Below, one piece after another: positions 17,406-24,668 of a stretch of 64,000 bases of DNA (positions are counted from its first letter, which is position 1; every line of letters begins with the position of its first letter). The translations under genes were made by a program, and so were the position numbers. The stretch spans positions 2,981,001 to 3,045,000 of the forward strand of contig NZ_CP101283.1 in the NCBI RefSeq assembly GCF_024298925.1, written 5' to 3'. Source of the stretch: Phenylobacterium sp. LH3H17 (lineage in GTDB: Bacteria > Pseudomonadota > Alphaproteobacteria > Caulobacterales > Caulobacteraceae). The notes beneath the pieces were generated by a model that saw only the letters and a program-made list of their open reading frames with translations, did no database searches and was not told where the DNA came from.

Positions 17406-18596
17406 TCAGAACGCCAGCACCTCCACCAGCTCGCCGGCCGCCAGGGCGCGCGCCGCTGGCCGGCGTCGGATCAGCAGGTCGGCCATCGCCAGGTCTTTCT
17501 GAGCGCTGGAGTCCTGGTTGCCGACCGGTCGCACGCCGTCGAACGTGCTGCGCCCGCGATGGAAGCAGTCACGGTCGCCGCAGGCGCCTAGCGGCGAGGC
17601 CAGGGGAGCGGCGCGCCAGGCCAGGGCGTCCTCAGGACGAGTCCCGCTCAGACCCGCCAGGATCGGCGCCAGGAACAGCCGGGCCGTGACCATGGCCGCC
17701 GATGGGTTGCCGGGCAGGCCGACGACGATCCGCTCGCCGACCCGGCCCACCCACACGGGCTTGCCAGGTTTGATCGCCACCTTGTCGAAGTCCAGGCGCA
17801 GGCCGAGCTCCTGAAACATCGCCTTCGAGAAATCGCGCTCACCGACCGAAGCACCGCCGGTCACGACAACCACATGGGCGTCGTCCAAGGCGGCGGCCGC
17901 GGCCCGCACGAGACTCGGCAGTTCGTCGCCCAGACGCCGCCGGCAGGTCACCTCGCCGCCCCAGGCGCGCGCGAGCGCGGCGACGCCGAAGGAGACGCTT
18001 TCGGGGATCGTCCCGGGGGCGTGGGGGGCAAGGCCAGGCTCGACCAGTTCATCGCCCGTGCTCAGCACGGCGACGCGAGGACGGATGAAGACCTCGACTG
18101 TCGCCAGGTCCGCGGCGGCCGCCGCCACCAGGGCCTGCGGCGTCAGCCTGGTCCCCAACTCCAACAGCGCCTCGCCCGCGGCGAAGTCCGAACCCGCCGC
18201 CCGCACATGTCGCGCGGGCGACGGCCGCTCTGCGAACATGACCGCCTCGCCCTCGCGCTGGACGACCTCTTGCATGACCACCCGGTCAGCGCCGGCAGGC
18301 ATCGGGGCGCCGGTGAAGATGCGCACGCAGGCGCCGGCCTCCAGCCGCGGCCCGCCATTCGGCGAACCGGCGAACGATGTCCCGACGAGCCGAAGACGGG
18401 CCGGGCCGGATGCCAGGTCCGCGTCCCGCACCGCATATCCGTCCATGGCCGACACCGCAGTCTCGGGCGCCGAGCGACAGGCGACGACGGGGGCCGCGAG
18501 AACGCGGTTCCAGGCCAGGTCGAGGGCGATCTGCTCGGCGCCCAGGGGCGAGGCGATGGCGGCGATCCGCCGACAGGCCTCGTCGAAGCCGATCAT
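17406..18596 (-). CDS. moeA: Molybdopterin molybdenumtransferase
   Basis: MoeA inserts molybdate into adenylated molybdopterin. The 396-residue protein shows the MoCF motif STGDELVEPG and the TGGASVGERDF loop that binds the cofactor, plus the C-terminal beta-barrel domain. Its ATG overlaps the moaB stop (ATGA), so moaD-moaB-moeA is one operon under the FNR-like box before moaD. Convergent with the hemerythrin gene, 22 bases away. Confidence 0.95.
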   Translation of the reverse strand: MIGFDEACRRIAAIASPLGAEQIALDLAWNRVLAAPVVACRSAPETAVSAMDGYAVRDADLASGPARLRLVGTSFAGSPNGGPRLEAGACVRIFTGAPMPAGADRVVMQEVVQREGEAVMFAERPSPARHVRAAGSDFAAGEALLELGTRLTPQALVAAAAADLATVEVFIRPRVAVLSTGDELVEPGLAPHAPGTIPESVSFGVAALARAWGGEVTCRRRLGDELPSLVRAAAAALDDAHVVVVTGGASVGERDFSKAMFQELGLRLDFDKVAIKPGKPVWVGRVGERIVVGLPGNPSAAMVTARLFLAPILAGLSGTRPEDALAWRAAPLASPLGACGDRDCFHRGRSTFDGVRPVGNQDSSAQKDLAMADLLIRRRPAARALAAGELVEVLAF

Positions 18597-19162
18597 GCGC
18601 AAACCCCCCGGTATCGGGGAATCTGGCCGACCAGCGAGCACGGCTTGAACCGGCTATCGAATTCCAGCGCCAGGACCAGGTCCCAGGCGTCCCGGCAGGC
18701 CCCGGTCGAGCCCGGGACGCAGAAGATGAAGGTCTCGTCGATCTGCCCGGCCAGCGCCCGCGACTGCAGGGTCGATATCCCCACCGTGCCCTGGCTGGCC
18801 TGATGGAACACCACGGAAAACCCATCCATCACGCGCGCCAGCAAGGGACGCACGGCTTCCGGCGTCACGTCGCGCGGCGCGAATCCCGTGCCCCCCGTGG
18901 TCAGGATCACGTCGATCGCCGGGTCGGCGACCCAGGCGCGCACCTGGGCCTGGATGGCCTCGACCTCGTCCGTGACGATGGCCTTGGCGGCAAGCTGGTG
19001 GCCCGCGTCCCGCAGCCGCTCAGCCAGGAGTCCGCCGGAGGTGTCCGTCTGTTCGGTTCGGGTGTCCGAAATCGTCAGCACGGCGATCGACAGCGGATAG
19101 AACGGCAGGTCGGGATTGATCCCGGGCGCCTTGCGGGCCTTGGCGGCGAGAGCGAGGCTCAA
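18593..19162 (-). CDS. moaB: Molybdenum cofactor biosynthesis protein MoaB/Mog-like
   Basis: A 189-residue MoCF-fold protein that probably adenylates molybdopterin before MoeA acts. The nucleotide/MPT-binding motif DVILTTGGTGFAPRDVTPEA is intact. I chose a TTG start because GGGAGG lies eight bases upstream and the sequence before it is the overlapping moaD gene in another frame; a longer reading would cover most of moaD. The gene starts five bases after the moaD stop and overlaps moeA by four bases. Confidence 0.92.
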   Translation of the reverse strand: MSLALAAKARKAPGINPDLPFYPLSIAVLTISDTRTEQTDTSGGLLAERLRDAGHQLAAKAIVTDEVEAIQAQVRAWVADPAIDVILTTGGTGFAPRDVTPEAVRPLLARVMDGFSVVFHQASQGTVGISTLQSRALAGQIDETFIFCVPGSTGACRDAWDLVLALEFDSRFKPCSLVGQIPRYRGVCA

Positions 19163-19166
19163 TGGA

Positions 19167-19457
19167 TTATCCTCCCGAGAATGCAGACAGGAAGGCCACT
19201 TCCTGGCCGGGCGACACCCAAGGGTCGTCGGAGGCCATGACCTGATCGATCGCCACCCGAACGCAGGGCTCGCGCAGCGCCGCTTCACCGCCCTCAACCT
19301 GGCGGGCGATACGGTTCTTGAGCTCTGTCAGCGAACAGCCGCGCTTCGGAATGGCCAGTTCGACCGATCGGCCGCAGACATCAGCGATGCGACCGAAGAA
19401 CAGCACGCGCACGAGGCCTGATGCAGGCGACAACCCGGCGAAGTGGACGGCGGTCAT
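19167..19457 (-). CDS. moaD: Molybdopterin synthase small subunit
   Basis: MoaD is a ubiquitin-fold sulfur carrier whose C-terminal Gly-Gly is thiocarboxylated and feeds sulfur to MoaE. The 96-residue protein ends in FSGG and has the typical start VRVLFFGRIADVCG and FLSAFSGG end. An ATG with GAGGC eight bases before it is used; an internal GTG at VRVLFF would give a more usual 81 residues. It is the first gene of moaD-moaB-moeA, and no moaE is next to it, so the large subunit must be encoded elsewhere. Confidence 0.9.
   Translation of the reverse strand: MTAVHFAGLSPASGLVRVLFFGRIADVCGRSVELAIPKRGCSLTELKNRIARQVEGGEAALREPCVRVAIDQVMASDDPWVSPGQEVAFLSAFSGG
19171..19176 (-). promoter_or_regulatory. 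Ribosome binding site that sets the TTG start of moaB
   Basis: GGGAGG on the minus strand lies within the last codons of moaD, eight bases before the TTG start of moaB. Confidence 0.7.
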
Positions 19458-19511
19458 GCAACGGAAGCCTCAAGTCTCGGGCAGAGACTAGGGCGGCCGC
19501 GCGCGCTGCGC

Positions 19512-19525
19512 CTTGTCATTGATCA
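19512..19525. promoter_or_regulatory. FNR-type box before moaD-moaB-moeA
   Basis: TTGTCATTGATCAA has a perfect right half-site and a degenerate left one, as in the nrdJ/hemerythrin site. Its centre is about 61 bases before the moaD ATG. Confidence 0.6.
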
Positions 19526-19551
19526 AGTTGGGAGGCCCGCCCTTCCCGCCC

Positions 19552-19848
19552 TCAGCCCTCTTCCCCGACGACCCGGGCCTTGGGATAGTGCGACAGCAGA
19601 TCGGCGTGCTCGGCCTCGCGCGTCGCCCGCGCCACGTTCAACCGGGTATAGACGTGGGCCTCGCCCTTGGCCTTGGTCGCCGAACGCGCCTGCGACAGGT
19701 CGTTGGTCATACCGATCACCGCGACCTCAGCGGAGCCTTCCAGCACCACGACGAAGTTGCCCGCGATGGGGAGATGGTCGGTTCCGTCCCGCCAGAGGCG
19801 AAAGCGGTATTTGGCGCCGGACACGCCGGAAAGATCGATGAAGGCCAT
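19552..19848 (-). CDS. Small protein of unknown function
   Basis: A 98-residue protein beginning MAFIDLSGVSGAKYRFRLW with a predicted mix of beta strands in the first half and a helix (NVARATREAEHADLL) in the second. No signal peptide, cysteine motif or membrane segment. The coding bias is like that of its neighbours, so I take it as real. The FDLSG..GAKYRFRLW opening resembles small conserved alphaproteobacterial proteins without assigned function. It has no clear ribosome binding site and lies upstream of the moaD promoter on the same strand; no link to cofactor synthesis is shown. Confidence 0.65.
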   Translation of the reverse strand: MAFIDLSGVSGAKYRFRLWRDGTDHLPIAGNFVVVLEGSAEVAVIGMTNDLSQARSATKAKGEAHVYTRLNVARATREAEHADLLSHYPKARVVGEEG

Positions 19849-20142
19849 ATGGGATGCTCACGCGTTGAACCTGGGACGTATCGCGAGGCGCGTGACGGGT
19901 CGAGACGCTACGAGCCAGACCAGGATCAACTCTGGGATATTCTTGGCGCGGACGGCGCAGATCGGCCGTTTTCCGCCCCTTGAGCCCGCAACTCGGGTGC
20001 GCTGAAGGACCGGTGAGCGTCGCCGAACACCGCGCGTCGACCTCCGGCCCATCCCCGCGCGCGTTTCCCACCCACCGCTTTCGCGACGATAGCGGGCCCG
20101 CACGGCTACCCAAGGCCCGCGATTTGGCCTAAGGCGGCGCCC
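19849..20142. other. Intergenic stretch with no recognised feature
   Basis: Just under 300 bases between the 98-residue gene and the DUF2946 gene. I see only out-of-frame reading frames with poor protein character, no tRNA, no clear terminator and no FNR- or Pho-type box. Confidence 0.6.
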
Positions 20143-20556
20143 GTGACCTCCCGGACCCGCCCAGGCGCAGCGACCACGCGCGGCATCTTCCTGATGCTGG
20201 CCGCGCTCGCCGTGGCGTTGAAGGTGATGATCCCGGCGGGCTTCATGACCCGGCAGGCCGCCAACGACCTGCCCTTTGCCCTTGTGCTCTGCACGGCGCA
20301 GGGCGCGGTGAAGGTCGAGCCCGGCCAAGCCGCGCCGGCTCACGACGACCGGGGCGACCTGGCCGATCACGACAGCCCTTGCGCCTTCGCCGGCCACGCC
20401 ACGGCCGCGCCGGCGCCGAGCCCAATCGCCACCGGCGCGGTCGAGTTCGTCGCCTATCGCGCCGTCACGACGCGGCCGCTCGTCGACCTGGCGCCCGGCC
20501 GTGGGCTCGCGGCCCCACCCCTTCCCGCACGCGGTCCTCCCAGCCTGCTGATCTAG
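20143..20556 (+). CDS. DUF2946-family exported protein, copper-linked
   Basis: A 137-residue protein from a GTG start with a hydrophobic N-terminal segment (residues 14-33, GIFLMLAALAVALKVMIPAG) followed by the DUF2946 hallmarks GFM, the LCTAQG strand and a D-x-CAFAGHA segment with histidine and cysteine. These small membrane-anchored proteins are usually found beside copper genes; here the PCuAC chaperone and SCO follow on the same strand. A copper-binding or -sensing role is inference. No close ribosome binding site except AAGG upstream, so the start is uncertain. Confidence 0.7.
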   Translation: MTSRTRPGAATTRGIFLMLAALAVALKVMIPAGFMTRQAANDLPFALVLCTAQGAVKVEPGQAAPAHDDRGDLADHDSPCAFAGHATAAPAPSPIATGAVEFVAYRAVTTRPLVDLAPGRGLAAPPLPARGPPSLLI

Positions 20557-20715
20557 AGCGCCGGCCCTTAAGCCGAGCGCCGGCGCCGTCGCGGCCTACT
20601 GGCCTGGTGACGGACGCTCGCGCTTCGGCGGCCTGACCGTGGCGTTCTGAGCGTGAGCCCCCTATCGCTTTCTCCAGCCGCGTGGCCACGCGGCGCAACA
20701 GGCAGGAGCCTGACC

Positions 20716-21177
20716 ATGAAGCCCCTCTTCGCCGTTTTCGCCCTGACCCTCGCCGCCGGCTGCGCCCCCGCCACCCAGGCGCCCGCCGCCGTGGCCGTGA
20801 CCGGCGCCTGGTGCCGCGCCGCGCCGGTCGGCGCCTTGGCCGGCGGCTGCTACCTCACGCTGACAGCCAGCGCCGACGACCGCCTGGTCTCCGTGGCCAC
20901 GCCGGCCGCCAAGCGCGCCGAGATCCACAGCATGGACATGACCGGCGGGGTCATGCGCATGCGCCAGCTGAAGGACGGCTTGGCCCTGCCGGCCGGCAAG
21001 GCGGTCACCCTGAAGCCGGGCGCCGAGCACCTGATGATCATCGGCCCCAAGCAGGTCCTGGCCGCGGGCGGGGCCGTGCCCCTGACCCTGACCTTCAAGA
21101 AGGCTCCGCCGCAGACCATCAGCGCCCCGATCCGCGACGCCGCCGCCCCGGCGATGCAGCACCACGGAGGCCACTGA
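20716..21177 (+). CDS. Periplasmic copper chaperone PCu(A)C lipoprotein
   Basis: A 153-residue exported lipoprotein: lipobox LAAGC with acylated C16. The copper-binding set H71, M73 or M75, M82, H105 and M107 matches the H-M-x10-M-x21-H-x-M pattern of PCu(A)C proteins, which deliver Cu(I) to the CuA or CuB site of cytochrome oxidase. The C-terminus MQHHGGH may bind more copper. The ATG at MKPLFAV gives a normal signal peptide. It overlaps the SCO gene by one base (TGATG), so the two are co-translated. Confidence 0.93.
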   Translation: MKPLFAVFALTLAAGCAPATQAPAAVAVTGAWCRAAPVGALAGGCYLTLTASADDRLVSVATPAAKRAEIHSMDMTGGVMRMRQLKDGLALPAGKAVTLKPGAEHLMIIGPKQVLAAGGAVPLTLTFKKAPPQTISAPIRDAAAPAMQHHGGH

Positions 21178-21752
21178 TGCGGGTCCTGGCCTGGGCCGCC
21201 ATGGCGGCGGCATTGGGGGTGAGCGCCTGCGGACCATCGCCGCAGAAGGCTGAGACCACCCAACCCACCGTCAGGATCGGTGGGCCATTCCAACTGGTCG
21301 ACACCGCCGGCCGGCCGGTCACGGAGAAGGCGCTGCTGGGCAAGCCCACGGTGATCTTCTTCGGCTTCACCTATTGCCCCGAGGTCTGTCCGACCACCAT
21401 GGCCGAGCTGACCAACTGGCTGAAGGCGCTCGGCCCCGACGCCGACCGGCTGAACGTGGTCTTCGTCTCGCTGGACCCCGAGCGCGACACCCCGGCCCAG
21501 CTGAAGACCTACCTCTCGAACTTCGACCCGCGCATCCAGGGCTTTACGGGCACGCCGGAGACGGTGGCGGCGGCGGCCAAGGCCTACCGGGTCTACTACG
21601 CGAAGGTCCCGACCGACGACGGCGGCTACACCATCGATCATTCCTCGGCGGTCTACCTGTTCGATAAGAACGGGGGGTTCGTGGAGCCGATCGGTTACGG
21701 GACGCCGGCGGAACGCGCCATCGGCCAGCTCCGCAGGCTGGCGCGCGGCTAG
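21177..21752 (+). CDS. SCO1/SenC copper metallochaperone lipoprotein
   Basis: A 191-residue thioredoxin-fold protein with lipobox VSAC (C18). The copper ligands C67-x3-C71 (YCPEVC) and H155 (DHSSAVYLF) are all present. SCO proteins reduce and metallate the CuA centre of cytochrome c oxidase, and often work with PCu(A)C, encoded directly upstream. Length and domain structure are normal. Confidence 0.95.
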   Translation: MRVLAWAAMAAALGVSACGPSPQKAETTQPTVRIGGPFQLVDTAGRPVTEKALLGKPTVIFFGFTYCPEVCPTTMAELTNWLKALGPDADRLNVVFVSLDPERDTPAQLKTYLSNFDPRIQGFTGTPETVAAAAKAYRVYYAKVPTDDGGYTIDHSSAVYLFDKNGGFVEPIGYGTPAERAIGQLRRLARG

Positions 21753-21753
21753 G

Positions 21754-22002
21754 CTACAGTTCGTCGAAGGGCGGCGGCAGGCGGCCGGACCGGAACAGGA
21801 TCACCGGGTTCTCGTCATAGTCGCCCATCTCGGTGTCGGCCGAGGCGGAATAGGCCACCACGCCCAGCCGCAGGGTCGAGAGCCGCTCGGCCTTGCGCCG
21901 GGCGTCCTCGGCCGTGGCGCAGGCCACCGCAGGCTCGGACTTCAGCGCCTGGCCTCGTCCGGCGGTATAGGCCTGGACGAGGTGCACGGTTTCTCGCGCC
22001 AC
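21754..22002 (-). CDS. Small conserved-type protein of unknown function
   Basis: An 82-residue protein (MARETVHLVQAY...). Residues 25-45 form a helix rich in alanine and arginine (CATAEDARRKAERLS), followed by a strand GVVAYSASADTEMGDYDENPVILFRSG. The pattern resembles small soluble proteins common in Caulobacterales that I cannot name. It ends one base from the convergent SCO gene and follows the 37-residue basic gene by three bases. Confidence 0.6.
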   Translation of the reverse strand: MARETVHLVQAYTAGRGQALKSEPAVACATAEDARRKAERLSTLRLGVVAYSASADTEMGDYDENPVILFRSGRLPPPFDEL

Positions 22003-22005
22003 GGG

Positions 22006-22119
22006 CTATTTCTTGGTCGCGGGCGGGGTCAGGAACGAGCGCGGCGCATCCGTCGGCTTGGCCTTCGCGGTCTTGGGTTTTCGGGTTTCCTTGTTGCTCT
22101 TCTTCTGACCCTTGGCCAT
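22006..22119 (-). CDS. 37-residue lysine-rich protein
   Basis: A very short gene: MAKGQKKSNKETRKPKTAK continues to a proline-rich end with TKK. It is highly basic and low in complexity. An A/G-rich stretch (AAGAAGGAAA) lies before the ATG, and the stop is three bases before the next minus-strand gene, so it looks translated. Basic short proteins of this type are common in alphaproteobacteria and often unnamed; RNA or ribosome binding would fit the charge but is a guess. Confidence 0.55.
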   Translation of the reverse strand: MAKGQKKSNKETRKPKTAKAKPTDAPRSFLTPPATKK

Positions 22120-22148
22120 GGCGATTTCCTTCTTTGGGTTGGGGCGTC

Positions 22149-22415
22149 CTAGACGCCAGGGATGGCGGGAACGGCGGCTGCTGTCCTCGTGCGCCGGCGC
22201 TCCTGGTCGCGGCCCAGCACGTGGAAGCGCTGGCGTAGCAGGCGGAAGATCCAGACCTGGGGATCGACCACCTCGCCCGCGCCATAGGCCGGATCGCCCG
22301 CGATGGCCAGCGTTTCGCGGACCAAGGCCTGGGCCTGGGCGGCGTCGCCCGTCAGGCTGGTGGCGGATTCGAGGAGGCGCGCCTCCAGCGCATGGATCTG
22401 GCGGCCCAGGTCCAT
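22149..22415 (-). CDS. Sigma-70 region 2-like protein without region 4
   Basis: An 88-residue protein whose sequence HALEARLLESATSLTGDAAQAQALVRETL then VWIFRLLRQRF follows the ECF sigma region 2 pattern (SLTGD-A-DA-LVQETL and AWLFTILRN). It ends shortly after region 2 with an arginine-rich tail, so the region 4 DNA-binding domain is missing. I chose the ATG at MDLGRQ, preceded by AAGGGG at six bases; a longer frame reaches 22550 but lacks coding character. It may be a decoy or anti-sigma-like partner, or a relic. It is upstream of the 37- and 82-residue genes. Confidence 0.55.
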   Translation of the reverse strand: MDLGRQIHALEARLLESATSLTGDAAQAQALVRETLAIAGDPAYGAGEVVDPQVWIFRLLRQRFHVLGRDQERRRTRTAAAVPAIPGV

Positions 22416-22740
22416 GCTGGCCCCTTCCCCAGCCCGATTGCCTTCGCTCTGCATCCGAAGGGCGGGTTGCTCATTGAGGGGCATGCGGTGGCTTTCAGGA
22501 GCGGGCGCCAAGACGCGCGACGCGCGGCGGTTTGCACCCTTCCCGGCCAAACGGCCGGTTTCCTTTGAATCACATTAGCACGCTCACCAAGCCGCCGGGC
22601 ATCAATCGGGCGCGAGCGCCGCCGACAGGCTCTCCCCATCGCCTCGACGCAACCGCACAGGACGCCTCGCTGTTCGGTTATGATGTCGCCGATGATCGGT
22701 GAGTCCAAGCCGGTCCGTCGCACAGATTCGGGAGAACGCC
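22416..22740. other. Intergenic region with a GC hairpin
   Basis: About 325 bases between the divergent sigma-like and sorbosone-dehydrogenase-like genes, presumably with both promoters. At 22543-22558 CCGGCC-AAAC-GGCCGG forms a perfect six-base-pair hairpin followed on the plus strand by TTTCCTTT, terminator-like although no plus-strand gene ends nearby. No other element is recognised. Confidence 0.5.
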
Positions 22741-24060
22741 ATGCGCCTCATGCTCGCCGCCGGCCTGGCCGCCTTCGCCCTCGGCGGCTGCTCGCAGGGC
22801 TCCTCCGATCCCTTCGTGGGGTTCGGCGCCAAGCCGACCTTGCCGGAGCCCACGACCGGCGGCCTGCCGACGCTCAACGCCCGCAAGGCCGTGGGTTGGC
22901 CGGCGGCGGGCCAGCCCACGGCGCCGGCCGGCTTTACGGTGACCCGGTTCGGGTCGGGGCTCGACCACCCGCGTTGGCTTCTGGTCCTGCCCAATGGCGA
23001 CGTCCTGGTCTCCGAAGCGACCACCGAGACCAAGCCCGCCAAGAGCATTGAGGGATGGATCGCCAACGCCCTGCAGCGGAAGGCCGGCGCCACGGGGCCC
23101 AGTCCCAACAAGATCGTCCTGCTGCGCGACGCCGACGGCGACGGGGTGGCCGAGATGAAGACCGACTTCGCCACCGGACTGAAGCGCCCGTTCGGCATGA
23201 CCCTGGTCGGCGACACCCTCTATGTGGCCAATGACGACGCGGTGGTGAAGTTCCCCTACGCTCATGGCCAGATCTCGGTGACGGGGGCCGGTGAGAAGGT
23301 GTTCGACCTGCCCGGCGGGCCGATCAACCACCATTGGACCAAGAACATCATCGCCAGCCCGGACGGCTCGAAGCTCTACGTCACGGTCGGGTCCAATTCG
23401 AACATCGGCGAGAACGGCATGGAGAACGAGACCAGCCGCGCCGCGGTGCTGGAATACAGCCTGCCCGCCGGTCCGGTCCGCATCTACGCCTCGGGCCTGC
23501 GCAATCCCAATGGCCTCGACTGGGAGCCGGTCACCGGCGCTCTTTGGACGGCGGTCAACGAGCGCGACATGATCGGCGACGATCTGGTCCCCGACTACAT
23601 GACCAGCCTCAAGGACGGCGGCTTCTACGGCTGGCCCTACAGTTATTACGGCCAGAACGTCGATGCGCGGGTGAAGCCTCCGCGCCCGGACCTGGTCGCC
23701 AAGGCCATCGCCCCCGACTATGCGCTGGGCCCGCACACCGCCTCGCTGGGCCTGGCCTTCTATAAGGCCGACGCATTCCCCGCAGCCTATCGGGGCGGGG
23801 TGTTCATTGGCCAGCACGGCTCCTGGAACCGCAACCCGCCCAACGGCTATCGCGTGGTCTTCGTGCCCTTCGCGAACGGCAAGCCGACCGGTCCGCCGCA
23901 GGCCTTCCTGACCGGCTTCCTCGACGCCAAGAACCAGGCCCTGGGCCGTCCCGTCGGCGTGGCCGTCGACAAGACCGGCGCCCTCCTGGTGGCCGACGAC
24001 GTGGGCGACATCGTCTGGCGCGTCGCCTCGTCCAATGCGAGCGATCCCACCGCGAAATGA
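22741..24060 (+). CDS. Sorbosone dehydrogenase-like beta-propeller lipoprotein
   Basis: A 439-residue exported lipoprotein (lipobox ALGGC, C17) of the PQQ-type glucose/sorbosone dehydrogenase fold. Typical stretches are LDHPRWLLVLPNGDVLVSE, TGLKRPFGM, ASGLRNPNGLDWEP and VFIGQHGSWNRNPPNGY. The family oxidises sugars or sorbosone in the periplasm with PQQ, but many members are uncharacterised and the substrate cannot be read here. The ATG at MRLMLAAG gives a normal signal peptide. The last four bases overlap the next gene as ATGA. Confidence 0.87.
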   Translation: MRLMLAAGLAAFALGGCSQGSSDPFVGFGAKPTLPEPTTGGLPTLNARKAVGWPAAGQPTAPAGFTVTRFGSGLDHPRWLLVLPNGDVLVSEATTETKPAKSIEGWIANALQRKAGATGPSPNKIVLLRDADGDGVAEMKTDFATGLKRPFGMTLVGDTLYVANDDAVVKFPYAHGQISVTGAGEKVFDLPGGPINHHWTKNIIASPDGSKLYVTVGSNSNIGENGMENETSRAAVLEYSLPAGPVRIYASGLRNPNGLDWEPVTGALWTAVNERDMIGDDLVPDYMTSLKDGGFYGWPYSYYGQNVDARVKPPRPDLVAKAIAPDYALGPHTASLGLAFYKADAFPAAYRGGVFIGQHGSWNRNPPNGYRVVFVPFANGKPTGPPQAFLTGFLDAKNQALGRPVGVAVDKTGALLVADDVGDIVWRVASSNASDPTAK

Positions 24061-24668
24061 GCATTAGCATCGGCAACTATATCGAGGACTTTGCAGCTTC
24101 GCCGCTTTCCCCTTGGTCGAGCGAGCCGCCCTGGACTCTCACCTCCCGTTCGGACTCTGTCGTGCGAACGCTTCTCGCGCGCCTCGACCTGGCGAATTAC
24201 CGGATCGACGGCGAGGTCGCGGCGCATCACTCCGCCACGGTAGAGGACGGCGCAATCCTGAAAGGTCCGGCCGTGATCGGGCCCCGCTGCTTCATTGCGG
24301 CCGGCGCCTATGTGCGCGGCGGGTGCTGGCTGGACGAAGACTGCATTCTCGGGCCTGGCGCGGAGCTAAAGTCGTCATTCGTCTTTCGTGGTTCGAAGCT
24401 CGCCCATTTCAACTTCGTCGGCGATAGCGTCCTGGGTCGAGGGGTTAATCTCGAAGCCGGCTCCATCGTTACCAACTACCGCAACGAGAAGGCCGACAAG
24501 CAGATCCGCTTTCGCTTGGGCGGTCACCAGATCGATACGGGAGTCGACAAATTCGGCGTCCTGGCGGGCGATGGCGTGCGCGTTGGCGCCAATGCGGTGA
24601 TCGCGCCCGGCGCCGTTCTGGCCAAGGGCGAGATCGTCAAACGGCTAACCCTTGTGGACCAATCCTAG
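24057..24668 (+). CDS. Left-handed beta-helix (hexapeptide) protein
   Basis: A 203-residue protein with hexapeptide repeats from about residue 52 to 125 and 165-195 (for example ILKGPAVIGPRCFIAAGAYV and VGANAVIAPGAVL). The NFVGDSVLGRGVNLEAGSIVTNYRNE stretch is like the C-terminal acetyltransferase domain of GlmU-type nucleotide-sugar enzymes, but the uridylyltransferase domain is absent. It overlaps the sugar-dehydrogenase-like gene by four bases. Codon use is a little less GC-biased at the start than in its neighbours. Acyltransferase activity is likely, substrate unknown. Confidence 0.75.
   Translation: MSISIGNYIEDFAASPLSPWSSEPPWTLTSRSDSVVRTLLARLDLANYRIDGEVAAHHSATVEDGAILKGPAVIGPRCFIAAGAYVRGGCWLDEDCILGPGAELKSSFVFRGSKLAHFNFVGDSVLGRGVNLEAGSIVTNYRNEKADKQIRFRLGGHQIDTGVDKFGVLAGDGVRVGANAVIAPGAVLAKGEIVKRLTLVDQS

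Noticed and set aside
22543..22558. GC hairpin followed by T-rich sequence as a true terminator
   Set aside because: No plus-strand gene ends close upstream, so I only mention it within the intergenic entry.
22556..22570. GGAAAC on the minus strand considered as an EcfG-type promoter
   Set aside because: No CGTT at 16-17 bases; the nearby CGTTT is inside the hairpin and too close.
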